64,000 bases of DNA, from the NCBI GenBank assembly GCA_029976005.1, contig JARKOQ010000100.1:1-64000 (forward strand). Reading direction: 5' to 3'. The notes under the pieces were generated by a model. The model saw only the letters and a program-made list of their open reading frames with translations, was not told the DNA's origin and searched no databases. Shown here piece after piece: positions 56,288 through 64,000 of the stretch (positions are counted from its first letter, which is position 1; every line of letters begins with the position of its first letter). The translations under genes and the position numbers were made by a program. The DNA is from Aggregatilineales bacterium. Lineage in GTDB: Bacteria > Chloroflexota > Anaerolineae > Aggregatilineales > Ch27.

Positions 56288-57184
56288 ATGCGATCGGGAC
56301 CCCAACACCGGTGGTACGTGCCCTATCTGTTTCTGCTTCCGGGGCTGGCCCTGTATGTCCTGTGGATGGTCTATCCCCTGGTGTACGAGCTGTACATCAG
56401 CTTCTTCGAATGGAACATCATGCCCGGCCAGGCCAGCACGTTCATCGGGCTGCAAAACTACCAGACGATTCTGAACGACAGCAACTTCTGGCTGGCCCTG
56501 CGCAACACCGTGCAGTACACCGCCATCACCGTGATCGGGCAGATGGCGCTGGGGCTGGCCGTGGCGCTGCTCGTCCACCGGGTGACCGTGGCTCAGCGCG
56601 TTTTCCGCGCGATCTACTATCTGCCGGTCGTCACCTCCTGGGTGGTGGTCAGCTTCCTGTTCCAGTTTTTGTTCTCCTCCGATCGGGCCGGGCTGATCAA
56701 CTACCTGCTGGTTAACCTGCTGCACGTGACCGCCGAGCCGGTGAACTGGCTGAGCAGTGGCAATACCGCCTGGATCGCGATCTACGCGCTGGGCATCTGG
56801 AAGGGGGTGGGATGGTCGATGGTCATCTTCCTGGCCGCCTTGCAGGGTATCCCGGTCGAGTTGTACGAGGTCGCGGCGATCGACGGGGCGGGCGAATGGG
56901 GGCAGTTCCGCCACATCACCCTGGCTCTCATCCGGCCGACGACGCTTTTCGTGCTGGTGATGTTGATCATCGGCGGCTTTAACGTCTTCCTCTCGGTATT
57001 CCTGATCACCGGCGGCGGGCCGCTGCACCGCACCGAGGTCGTGCTGAGCTACATGTACGACCGGGCCTTCAACCGGCTGGACTTCGGGTACGGGGCCTCG
57101 CTCTCGTACATCCTGGCCGCGATCGTGATCGGCATCAACTTCGTCCAGATGCGCCTGCTGCGCGGGCCGGAAGTCCAGTACTAG
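56288..57184 (+). CDS. CUT1 sugar ABC permease, MalF-like
   Basis: A 298-residue permease with six membrane segments, starting MRSGPQHRWYVPYLFLLPGLALYVLW. The EAA loop is YEVAAIDGAGEWGQFRHITLAL. It has GGTGGTGAGCG upstream and is followed after 10 bp by the MalG-like gene. It is in the LacI-controlled operon; no ATPase gene is present. Confidence 0.88.
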   Translation: MRSGPQHRWYVPYLFLLPGLALYVLWMVYPLVYELYISFFEWNIMPGQASTFIGLQNYQTILNDSNFWLALRNTVQYTAITVIGQMALGLAVALLVHRVTVAQRVFRAIYYLPVVTSWVVVSFLFQFLFSSDRAGLINYLLVNLLHVTAEPVNWLSSGNTAWIAIYALGIWKGVGWSMVIFLAALQGIPVELYEVAAIDGAGEWGQFRHITLALIRPTTLFVLVMLIIGGFNVFLSVFLITGGGPLHRTEVVLSYMYDRAFNRLDFGYGASLSYILAAIVIGINFVQMRLLRGPEVQY

Positions 57185-57194
57185 GGAGGCCGCC

Positions 57195-58040
57195 ATGATC
57201 TCCGCCAATCGCCGCGCCAGCCGCACCGTGAACCTGATCCTGTTGGGAATCCTGTGCGCCGGGGCCGTGATCGCCATGACCCCGATGCTGTTTATGGTCG
57301 GCACCGCGTTCAAGGCCAATGCCTACCTGCTGGACTTCCCGCCGCGCTTCATCCCGGAAACACCCACGATCGACAATTTCACCACGGCGATCGCCAGCCG
57401 CAACTTCGTCGGCGCTTTCCTGAACAGCGCCGGGGTGGCGGTGGCGACCACGTTTTTCGTCACGGCGCTGTCCGCCATGATGGCCTATGCCTTCGCCCGG
57501 TTTCAGTTCCGGGGCAAGCAAGCCCTGTTTTACGTCATGTTGGGCATGATGATGGTCCCTGCGATGACGTTCATCATCCCGCAGTTCATCGTGGCGCGCT
57601 CGCTGGGACTGCCCAACAAGGTCTGGGGGCTGGTGCTGGTTTATACAGCCGGGCCGCTGGCCTTCAACACCTTCCTGCTGCGCGGATTCTTCGAGGCGCT
57701 GCCCCGCGAGCTGGAGGAATCCGCGCTGATCGACGGCGCGTCGCACTTCACGATCTTCAGGCGGATCATCATCCCGCTGTCCACCCCGGCCCTGAGCACG
57801 GTCGCGGTCTTCAGCTTCCTGGGGGCGTGGGATGAATACATCTGGGCGCTGACGGTGATGACCGACCCGGCCAGGCGCACGCTGCCGGTGGCCATCGCCA
57901 ACTTCCGCGGCGCGCACATGACGGACTGGGGACTGATCTTTGCCAGCTCGCTGATTGCCGTGGTGCCGACGGTGACCCTGTTCATCGCCTTCCAGCGCTA
58001 TTTTGTCCAGGGGCTGACTTCCGGGGCGATCAAGGGCTAG
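57195..58040 (+). CDS. CUT1 sugar ABC permease, MalG-like
   Basis: A 281-residue permease, six membrane segments, with EAA loop EESALIDGASHFTIFRRIIIPL and C-terminus FVQGLTSGAIKG. It pairs with the MalF-like protein encoded 10 bp upstream. Ribosome-binding site GGGAGGCCGCC. It is followed after 74 bp by the GH66 gene in the same direction. Confidence 0.88.
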   Translation: MISANRRASRTVNLILLGILCAGAVIAMTPMLFMVGTAFKANAYLLDFPPRFIPETPTIDNFTTAIASRNFVGAFLNSAGVAVATTFFVTALSAMMAYAFARFQFRGKQALFYVMLGMMMVPAMTFIIPQFIVARSLGLPNKVWGLVLVYTAGPLAFNTFLLRGFFEALPRELEESALIDGASHFTIFRRIIIPLSTPALSTVAVFSFLGAWDEYIWALTVMTDPARRTLPVAIANFRGAHMTDWGLIFASSLIAVVPTVTLFIAFQRYFVQGLTSGAIKG

Positions 58041-58114
58041 GCGATATCCAGATATTTCCTTGTGCGCGCTCGGACCGTGCGGCCTGCTCACGCTCGCCGT
58101 TTGTGTGGACACGA

Positions 58115-59827
58115 ATGCATATGACCTCATCCCAAGATCGCGTGACCGCGTTCGTCCGGTTGATCCTGGCCCTGGTTGTTGGACTGGTGTGTGGAAAGGG
58201 ACTGCCCGTGGTGGCTCAACATCCAACGCTGACTGTAACCCCTGATCGTGCCTTCTATCGCCCTGGCGAGCCGGTCACGCTGCGCGTCACGGCGGATGCG
58301 GTAGGCCAGGTCGAGGGCGTGATCACCTATCTGGCGGAGCCCCTTGCCGTGATCGACGCCGAGCTGGTGGACGGCCAGGCCGCGCTGACCTGGCAGCCGC
58401 CGGACGAGTCGCCGCGCGGCTATGGGGTGGAAGTGCGGCTCGTGGACGGCGAGGCGCGCGCTTCCACGGCGTTTGACGTGCTGGAGCACTGGATTCAGGC
58501 CCCGCGTTACGGCTTCCTGAGCCAGTTCGCGCCCGGCCGGGACGATGTCGAGTCCACCCTGGATGCCCTGCTGCCCTATCACGTTAACGGCCTCCAGTTC
58601 TACGACTGGCAGTACCGCCACGCGGAGCTGATGCCGCCCTCCGAGCCGTATGCCGACGCGCTGGGCCGCCTGCTTTCCCTGGATACGGTCAACCGCCTGA
58701 TCGACGCGGCCCATGCCCGCAACGTGGCGGCCATGCCCTACACGGCCATCTACGGCGCGTCGCCGGAGTTCTACGCCCGGCATCCCGACTGGGCGCTGCT
58801 GGATGCGAGTGGGGAGGTCTTCGACTTCGCGGACGGCTTCCTGAAGATCATGAACCCGGCCCCGGATTCGCCCTGGACCGATCACCTGATGGACCAGTTC
58901 GCCCAGGTGTTGGAGCAAACCGCGTTCGACGGCATCCACCTGGATCAGTACGGCGCGCCCAAGATCGGCACCAGCACGACCGGCGAGCGCGTGGACCTCG
59001 CCGAGGCCTTCCCCGGGTTCATCGACCGGATGGCGGCGGTGGTCGATGCCCAGCGCGGCGACGAAGGGGTATCCATCTTCAACGCAGTGGGCAACTGGCC
59101 CGTGGAGACGGTCGCCCCCTCCGCCGAGGACGCGGTCTATATCGAAGTGTGGGCGCCTTATACCCGCTTCACCGACCTGCACCGGATCGTGGTGAACGCC
59201 CAGGCCCTCGGCGGCGGCAAGCCGGTGATCATCGCGGCCTATATCCATCCCGACCGCGCCGCGAACGTCCGGCTGGCGAACGCCCTGATCTTCGCCAGCG
59301 GGGGCTATCACCTGGAGCTGGGCGAGCCGGACGCCATGCTGGCCGACCCGTACTTCCCGCGCTTTGGCCTCATGTCGGACGAGATGCAGGCCGTGATGGC
59401 CCGTTACTACGATTTCCTGGTGCGCTACGAGAACATCCTGGCGCTGGGCACATCCGACGCGACCGGCGCGCGCGCCGCCGCCCGGACCATCGAGGGAGTC
59501 AACACGACCGGCCTGCGCTCCGAGGATCGTTTGGTGGTGATCGTGCGCCAGGGAGAAGGCTTCGAGACGTTCGGGCTGGTCAACCTGATGGGCATTGGCG
59601 GCTCGCGCTGGGATCAACCCGTGCACGCACCGGAGGAAATGGCCGAGTTGCGCGTGCATCTGGCGGTGGCGCGTCCGGTGGCGCGTCTATGGTGGGCTTC
59701 CCCGGACGGGGACGATCCGGCGCTGCGCGCGCTGCCCTTCACGGCGGAGGAGGACGGCATTACCTTCACGCTGCCGGCGCTGGCTTACTGGGATTTGCTG
59801 TGGGTGGAATACGGAACAGACGCATGA
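58115..59827 (+). CDS. Secreted GH66 dextranase-like enzyme
   Basis: A 570-residue exported glycosidase of family GH66 (dextranases and cycloisomaltooligosaccharide glucanotransferases). A signal peptide (about 12-35, hydrophobic core AFVRLILALVVGLVCG, cleavage near VVAQ) is followed by an N-terminal beta-sandwich and a TIM barrel. GH66 hallmarks are NGLQFYDWQYRHAELMPP, the nucleophile in FDGIHLDQYG (Asp277) and the acid/base in YIEVWAPY (Glu344). It would cut dextran outside the cell to isomaltooligosaccharides. The start is uncertain: GTG at 58103, ATG at 58115 or 58121, none with a strong ribosome-binding site. The C-terminus overlaps the GH15 gene by 4 bp (ATGA). Confidence 0.85.
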   Translation: MHMTSSQDRVTAFVRLILALVVGLVCGKGLPVVAQHPTLTVTPDRAFYRPGEPVTLRVTADAVGQVEGVITYLAEPLAVIDAELVDGQAALTWQPPDESPRGYGVEVRLVDGEARASTAFDVLEHWIQAPRYGFLSQFAPGRDDVESTLDALLPYHVNGLQFYDWQYRHAELMPPSEPYADALGRLLSLDTVNRLIDAAHARNVAAMPYTAIYGASPEFYARHPDWALLDASGEVFDFADGFLKIMNPAPDSPWTDHLMDQFAQVLEQTAFDGIHLDQYGAPKIGTSTTGERVDLAEAFPGFIDRMAAVVDAQRGDEGVSIFNAVGNWPVETVAPSAEDAVYIEVWAPYTRFTDLHRIVVNAQALGGGKPVIIAAYIHPDRAANVRLANALIFASGGYHLELGEPDAMLADPYFPRFGLMSDEMQAVMARYYDFLVRYENILALGTSDATGARAAARTIEGVNTTGLRSEDRLVVIVRQGEGFETFGLVNLMGIGGSRWDQPVHAPEEMAELRVHLAVARPVARLWWASPDGDDPALRALPFTAEEDGITFTLPALAYWDLLWVEYGTDA

Positions 59828-60954
59828 ATCACGACGAGCTTCGTTTACGCAGCCTGAAAATCATCCTGGACAACCAGGAGCCGGGCGGGGCCTATCTGGC
59901 CGGCCCGAACATGCCCGACTACCAGTTTTCGTGGTTTCGGGACGGGGCCTACATCGCCCATGCTCTGCTGGTGGACGGCCTCCGGGCCGGGCTGGAGCAT
60001 GGCGGCAGCATGGCGGCCCAATGGGAGAGCGCCGGGCGCTTCCACGATTGGGCCGCGACCGTGATCACCGAACGGGCGGCGGCCATCGAGCGCGGCATCC
60101 GGCGCGCCGCGCGGGGGGAGCCGGTCCCGCCGGAGGAAACGATCAATGCCCGCTACCGGGCCGATGGCAGCGTCGGGCCGGACGGCTGGCCGGAGTTTCA
60201 GCTCGACGGGCCGGGAATCTGGCTGTGGGCGCTGTCCCAGTACGTGCGCGAGGTGGGGGTGAGTCCGCTGCCCGAACGCTGGGTGGAGGCCATCGACCTG
60301 GTGGCGCGCTACCTGAGCGCGATGTGGCAGACCCCGTGTTACGACTACTGGGAAGAGGCGGGTGGGGATACCCATACCAGCACGCTGGGGGCGATCTATG
60401 CCGGGCTGGCGGCGGCCGATCGCCTGCTGGGGACTGACCGCTACGCCGCAACGGCCGGCACGATCCGCCGCGTCGTGCTGGCGCGGGGCCTGACTCCCGG
60501 CGGCGAGCTGGCCAAATCCTTCGGGCGGGACATGGTGGATGCCAACCTGATTAGCGTGGCGGTGCCGCACGGCGTGTTCGCCCCGGACGACCCATTGATC
60601 CGCCGGACGATCGCCCGTATTGAGCGCGACCTGCATCCTGCCCACAGCGGCGTCCACCGCCATGTGGAGGACGTGTATTACGGCGGCGGGGCGTGGGTGC
60701 TGCTGGCGCTGTGGCTGGCCTGGTATTACGCCGAAGCCGGGGACGTGGATAAGGCGCGAGACCTGTTCGACTGGGCGGCGACCCAGGCGGACGAGGACGG
60801 GAACCTGCCGGAGCAGGTGACCACGACCCTGCTCGCGCCGGATCACTATGCGCCCTGGGTAGTCATTCGCGGGCCGATCGCCAGGCCGCTGCTGTGGACT
60901 CATGCGAAGTACCTGATCGTGTCCGCGGCGTTGAAGGCCGCCAGAGAAGGCTGA
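59824..60954 (+). CDS. GH15-family glucodextranase-like enzyme
   Basis: A 376-residue cytoplasmic inverting glycosidase, a paralog of the one at 33772-34851. The substrate pocket motif is YQFSWFRDGAYIAH, the acid is in YDYWEEAGG (Glu177 or 178) and the base in LPEQV (Glu330). It starts inside the stop codon of the GH66 gene (ATGA), so the two are translationally coupled. The likely flow is that GH66 products are imported and trimmed to glucose by this enzyme. It ends the operon, with a hairpin 38 bp downstream. Confidence 0.86.
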   Translation: MNHDELRLRSLKIILDNQEPGGAYLAGPNMPDYQFSWFRDGAYIAHALLVDGLRAGLEHGGSMAAQWESAGRFHDWAATVITERAAAIERGIRRAARGEPVPPEETINARYRADGSVGPDGWPEFQLDGPGIWLWALSQYVREVGVSPLPERWVEAIDLVARYLSAMWQTPCYDYWEEAGGDTHTSTLGAIYAGLAAADRLLGTDRYAATAGTIRRVVLARGLTPGGELAKSFGRDMVDANLISVAVPHGVFAPDDPLIRRTIARIERDLHPAHSGVHRHVEDVYYGGGAWVLLALWLAWYYAEAGDVDKARDLFDWAATQADEDGNLPEQVTTTLLAPDHYAPWVVIRGPIARPLLWTHAKYLIVSAALKAAREG

Positions 60955-60991
60955 CCCGCGTTCCCATGGGGGCCAACTGGATAGCGCTGCC

Positions 60992-61023
60992 CTCCGGCAG
61001 CCGGGCGCGCCTGGCTGCCGGAG
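60992..61023. terminator. Terminator at end of the dextran operon
   Basis: An 11-bp stem (CTCCGGCAGCC / GGCTGCCGGAG) with a 10-base loop is followed by TTCTCTTT and lies between convergent genes. Confidence 0.78.
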
Positions 61024-61047
61024 TTCTCTTTGCGGGGGAAAGGCGCT

Positions 61048-62346
61048 TCAGCCGCGCACCAGCGGGAGCGCCGAGTCGATCAGCCGTGTGGCGATGTCCG
61101 GCTGGAACGGCGCGCCGCCGTAAACGGCCGCCGCCAGTTTGGCCGCATAGCTGCCCTGGGCGAACTCCTCGGCGGGGGGGATGTAGCCCACCATGCCGTT
61201 GGCGTAACACACCAGCATCGTGTGCTCGAAGGCCGATTCGCGGCGGATGAGTTTTCCCTGGGCCGTGTAGACCTCGGCGGGCACGGCCAGCAGCACGACC
61301 TGGTCGCCCAGGCAGAAAGCCTGAAGCTCGACCTGGGCCTCGGCGGGCAGGTCGTGGGCCAGCAGCCGCTTCTCCAGGCTGCGGTAGTACCCCAGCCAGA
61401 AGCGTGGCATCTGCACCTCGCCGGTCACTTCCTCGAAGCGCTCCGGCCGGTTGCCCAGCGCCCTGGCCTCGGCCTGATAGTGGGCGATCTGGCCGCGCAC
61501 TTCGGCCAGCGAAGGCACGGCATAGGCCATCTCCAGCGTCCCCTGGCGCACCCCAATCCGGGCAGGGCTGATCGGCGCGCCGCGTTCCACCGCTTCCCAG
61601 GCCGCCGCGGCCAGTCCGGCCCCGGCGGCGTCCACGTCCTCGAACGTGCCCTGGCCCCAGACCTCCCGGTTGGTGGCCGGGTCGACATCGCCGCAGGCCC
61701 CATTGGCGAACAGGATCACGCCGCCGGGGGCGCGCGGCCCCAGGTGGCGGCGCAGCGCGCCGGGATAGTCGGCGGAAATGACCGGTTTTGGCCCCAGAAT
61801 GACCGCATGGCAGGCGTAATGCACCAGCAGCGCCAGCGGTTCGCCCGTGGTGCTCTCCACATGCAGGACTTCGACGGTCGGATCGGCGACCATGCCCCCG
61901 GTGCGATTCCAGGCCAGGGCCTCGTGATTATTCCGGCCCACGCTGAGGCGCGCCGGTTGCAGCTTGAGATTGGCAGCCACGACCGCCCCGGCCAGATGGC
62001 GGGCAACCATGCGCACGTAGCTGCGGTCTGGCTCGCCCCAGTCATGGAACGCCTGGGTGGTCGGCGCGGTGTGGCTGTGGATGCAGGCCAGCATCACGTG
62101 GGCGGGCGGGATGCCCGTCCGCTTGTGGACGAGCTGGCGCACCTCCCGGACGAAGGCCGCCGACAGGCTGATCAGGTCGCAGGTCACGATCGCGACACGC
62201 GTCTCGCCATCGTCCAGGACGAGGGCCTGGCCCATCAGGTGATCGTGAATGTCGGTCGAGTAACGTTGCAGGCGGGGGCCGTAGCCCGCCAGCTCGACTC
62301 CGATGGGTGGGGTGATGCAGACTTCCGCCGCGCCAGCCTTGAACAT
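61048..62346 (-). CDS. Neutral/alkaline ceramidase-family (PF04734) protein
   Basis: A 432-residue protein of the neutral non-lysosomal ceramidase family. It opens FKAGAAEVCITPPIGVELAGYGPR, the family N-terminal motif, and has the metal-binding ACIHSHTAPT and GACGDVDPATN motifs. No signal peptide is visible, and the protein is shorter than secreted ceramidases (about 650 residues or more), so it is a cytoplasmic relative and may act on another amide or sugar derivative. The ATG at 62346 has GAAGGAGGAGAGC upstream; a longer open frame exists. It lies 43 bp after a DegT aminotransferase gene in the same direction. Confidence 0.8.
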   Translation of the reverse strand: MFKAGAAEVCITPPIGVELAGYGPRLQRYSTDIHDHLMGQALVLDDGETRVAIVTCDLISLSAAFVREVRQLVHKRTGIPPAHVMLACIHSHTAPTTQAFHDWGEPDRSYVRMVARHLAGAVVAANLKLQPARLSVGRNNHEALAWNRTGGMVADPTVEVLHVESTTGEPLALLVHYACHAVILGPKPVISADYPGALRRHLGPRAPGGVILFANGACGDVDPATNREVWGQGTFEDVDAAGAGLAAAAWEAVERGAPISPARIGVRQGTLEMAYAVPSLAEVRGQIAHYQAEARALGNRPERFEEVTGEVQMPRFWLGYYRSLEKRLLAHDLPAEAQVELQAFCLGDQVVLLAVPAEVYTAQGKLIRRESAFEHTMLVCYANGMVGYIPPAEEFAQGSYAAKLAAAVYGGAPFQPDIATRLIDSALPLVRG

Positions 62347-62389
62347 GCTCTCCTCCTTCAGGCTAAAGCGCGCTCGCAGGCGCACAATC

Positions 62390-63655
62390 TCACAGCCCCA
62401 GATCGGCGGCCGCCTGGCGGAAGAGTCCGATCAGCAGGTCGCAGGCTTCGTCGGTCAGGGCGGGCGGCACGCTGAGCAGGCTGGTGCGGCCGAACAGGTC
62501 GTCCGCCTGGGGCAGGGCGCCGCGCGTGTAGGTATAGTCCGCCGCGAAGGTGTTGGCGGGATCGCTCCACGGCCGCCCGGCGGAGTTGACCCCGCGCTTC
62601 TGGGTAAGGCTGACGTTGTTGTAGTAGAGGTGCAGGCCCCATTCGGTCATGGGAATGTTGTTCAGGCCGAGCGGGCCGGTCACCACCCCGGCGGCGCGGG
62701 TCGCGGCCACCATGCGCTGGCAGGTGTCCGGGTCCGGCCAGATCAGCAGGGCGAACGGCCCGCTGTCCCCGGCCGGGTCGAGCACCCGGCGCGGCTGCAT
62801 CCCGGCGATGCCCGCCAGCCCGGCGTACAGGCGGTGGTTAAGCCGGCGCATGGCCGCGGTGATGGTGTCCAGCTTGCGTTCCTGGGCGACCAGCATGGCC
62901 GCGCTCAGCTCGTTCATCCGGCTGCCCTGACCCCAGAGCTGGCAATCGGGCCGGTCGGTGACCAGGCGGCCTTCCGCATTGCGCGGGTAGCCCAGGTCGT
63001 GGAGGGCCACGGCCCGGTCGAACAGGGCCGGGTCGTCGCAGACCACCATGCCGCCCTCGCCGGCCGTCATGTTCTTGTTGAGCTGGAAGCTGAAGATCGC
63101 CATGTCGCCGAAGCTGCCCAGCGGCTTGCCGTGAAAGGCCGCCCCATTGGCCTGGGCGGTATCTTCCAGCACGCGCAGCCCGTGGGCGTGGGCGATCTCC
63201 ACCACCCGGTCGATGTGCCCGGTGGTGCCGCTCATGTTGACCACCATCACGACTTTGGAGTGCGGCGTGATCTTGCGTTCCAGGTCATTCGGGTCCATGA
63301 AGAAGGTGTCGTCAATGTCGACCAGGCGCGGGATGGCCCCGGTGCGCACTACGGCGGAGATGCACGATACCCACAGATAACCCGGCAGGAGCACCTCGTC
63401 GCCGGGGCCGACATCCATCGCGCTCAGCGCGATCGACAGCGCCGCCGTGCCGCTGTTCACGGCCAGGGCATAGGCGCGCCCCAGGCGCTGGCGGTAGGCG
63501 GCTTCGAGCTGCTCGACGGTGTGTTGCAGGTCAGACCCGTAGAAGCGGAAGGGACTGCGGGCCAGCAGGACCCGGGTGACGGCCTCGATTTCCTCTTCGC
63601 CGATGTAGTAGCTTCCGGGCCACTCGTAGGGCAGGAGGGGTGGTTTTTCGGACAT
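62390..63655 (-). CDS. DegT/DnrJ/EryC1/StrS-family aminotransferase
   Basis: A 421-residue PLP-dependent enzyme of the DegT/StrS family that aminates or otherwise modifies keto-sugars or cyclitols. The PLP-binding Lys is residue 194 in FSFQLNKNMTAGEGG, with EDTAQANGA before it (Asp in PLP contact) and ALAVNSGTAALSIALSAMDVGPGDEVLLPGY at the N-terminus. The start is the ATG at 63655, behind AAAGGAAGC, rather than the GTG six bases upstream. It lies 30 bp after the CUT1 permease gene, so it is probably the next gene in that sugar operon, together with the ceramidase-family protein. An aminocyclitol or amino-sugar catabolic role is possible. Confidence 0.86.
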   Translation of the reverse strand: MSEKPPLLPYEWPGSYYIGEEEIEAVTRVLLARSPFRFYGSDLQHTVEQLEAAYRQRLGRAYALAVNSGTAALSIALSAMDVGPGDEVLLPGYLWVSCISAVVRTGAIPRLVDIDDTFFMDPNDLERKITPHSKVVMVVNMSGTTGHIDRVVEIAHAHGLRVLEDTAQANGAAFHGKPLGSFGDMAIFSFQLNKNMTAGEGGMVVCDDPALFDRAVALHDLGYPRNAEGRLVTDRPDCQLWGQGSRMNELSAAMLVAQERKLDTITAAMRRLNHRLYAGLAGIAGMQPRRVLDPAGDSGPFALLIWPDPDTCQRMVAATRAAGVVTGPLGLNNIPMTEWGLHLYYNNVSLTQKRGVNSAGRPWSDPANTFAADYTYTRGALPQADDLFGRTSLLSVPPALTDEACDLLIGLFRQAAADLGL

Positions 63656-63685
63656 GGACACGCTTCCTTTGGCGGGTAGGACCGG

Positions 63686-64000
63686 CTAGCCTTTCAGGCC
63701 GGAGAGCACAAAACCTTCGATGAAATAACGCTGGAAGAAGACGAACAGCAGCATGACCGGCAGGGTCGCCAGCGTGGAGACCGCCATTGCCACGGCCCAC
63801 TGGGGCTGGGCGGAGTGCGGCTGGGTGAACACGGTGATGCCCACCGGCACGGTCATGATCTCTTGGCTCTTAATCACGATCAAGGGCCACAGGAAGTTGT
63901 TCCAGCTAAACAGGAAGATGATCACCGCCAGGCTGGCCGAGGCCGAGGACAGCAGCGGGAAGACGATCTGGGCGAAGATGCGCGGCTCGCTGGCCCCATC
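63686..64000 (-). CDS. CUT1 sugar ABC permease, MalG-like (partial)
   Basis: The C-terminal 104 residues of a MalG-like permease; the gene continues beyond the right end of the window. The EAA loop end is visible (DGASEPRIFAQIVFPLL), then membrane segments, SWNNFLWPLIVIKSQEIMTVPVGI and the C-terminus FIEGFVLSGLKG. It is the upstream gene of the DegT/ceramidase-like pair. Confidence 0.88.
   Translation of the reverse strand, partial: DGASEPRIFAQIVFPLLSSASASLAVIIFLFSWNNFLWPLIVIKSQEIMTVPVGITVFTQPHSAQPQWAVAMAVSTLATLPVMLLFVFFQRYFIEGFVLSGLKG

Noticed and set aside
1-64000. CRISPR arrays, tRNA or rRNA genes, insertion sequences, prophage genes
   Set aside because: Intergenic regions were read for regular repeats, clover-leaf elements and transposase motifs and none was seen; a computed scan would be needed to exclude them fully.

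Overview
The window is a GC-rich bacterial chromosome segment packed with carbohydrate importers. Gene content and style (many CUT1-type sugar ABC importers without their own ATPase, ROK and GntR/LacI regulators, several GH31/GH15/GH66 glycosidases, class II UvrA, secreted proteins whose signal peptides end in ..AQ) suggest a heterotrophic Chloroflexota, probably of the Anaerolineae type. That assignment is inference, because no rRNA or marker gene is present.

Layout. 1-8.6 kb: a YicI-like GH31 alpha-xylosidase, a membrane methyltransferase of the ICMT/PEMT fold, a rifampin-phosphotransferase-like PEP-utilizing enzyme, a uroporphyrinogen-decarboxylase-family protein and a class-C beta-lactamase-fold serine hydrolase. 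8.6-13.5 kb: a complete ytfQ-ytfR-ytfT-yjfF (galactofuranose-type) ABC importer behind a promoter with a perfect lac-like operator. 13.8-21.5 kb: a MetV-MetF fusion, a class II uvrA, and an FtsX/MacB-type ABC pair behind its own palindrome-marked promoter; a 150-bp decayed copy of the uvrA 3' end lies beside it. 21.8-28.7 kb: a GntR-controlled operon (gntR, SIS protein, ROK kinase, amidotransferase-like protein, CUT1 binding protein and two permeases). 29.1-31.4 kb: a chemoreceptor. 31.5-39.3 kb: a ROK-regulated alpha-glucoside operon (regulator, two permeases, binding protein, GH15, GH31). 39.4-44.1 kb: a secreted SH3-alpha/beta hydrolase, a sialidase relic, a GYD protein, galU and a GHMP sugar kinase. 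44.3-47.9 kb: a peptide-type (Dpp/Opp) importer. 48-53.2 kb: mixed single genes (LLM flavin oxidoreductase, DUF362, ferredoxin-like protein, L,D-transpeptidase). 53.7-61 kb: a LacI-controlled dextran/isomaltooligosaccharide operon (LacI, binding protein, two permeases, secreted GH66, cytoplasmic GH15). 61-64 kb: a neutral-ceramidase-family protein, a DegT aminotransferase and the end of another CUT1 permease.

How it fits together. Two operons (31.5-39.3 and 53.7-61 kb) each pair a CUT1 importer with a GH15 enzyme. One adds GH31 and is under ROK control; the other adds extracellular GH66 and is under LacI control. With the YicI-like enzyme at the left edge this looks like an alpha-1,6-glucan and alpha-glucoside/xyloside scavenging island. 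Nearly consensus TTGACA-17/18-TAnnnT promoters are common, and in most of the regulated ones an inverted repeat sits just downstream of the -10 box. All five complete solute-binding-protein genes are followed at once by a strong hairpin, and none carries a lipobox cysteine. The four CUT1 and one Dpp-type operons have no ATPase gene in the window, so shared ATPases elsewhere are expected.

No tRNA, rRNA, CRISPR array, insertion sequence or prophage was recognised.
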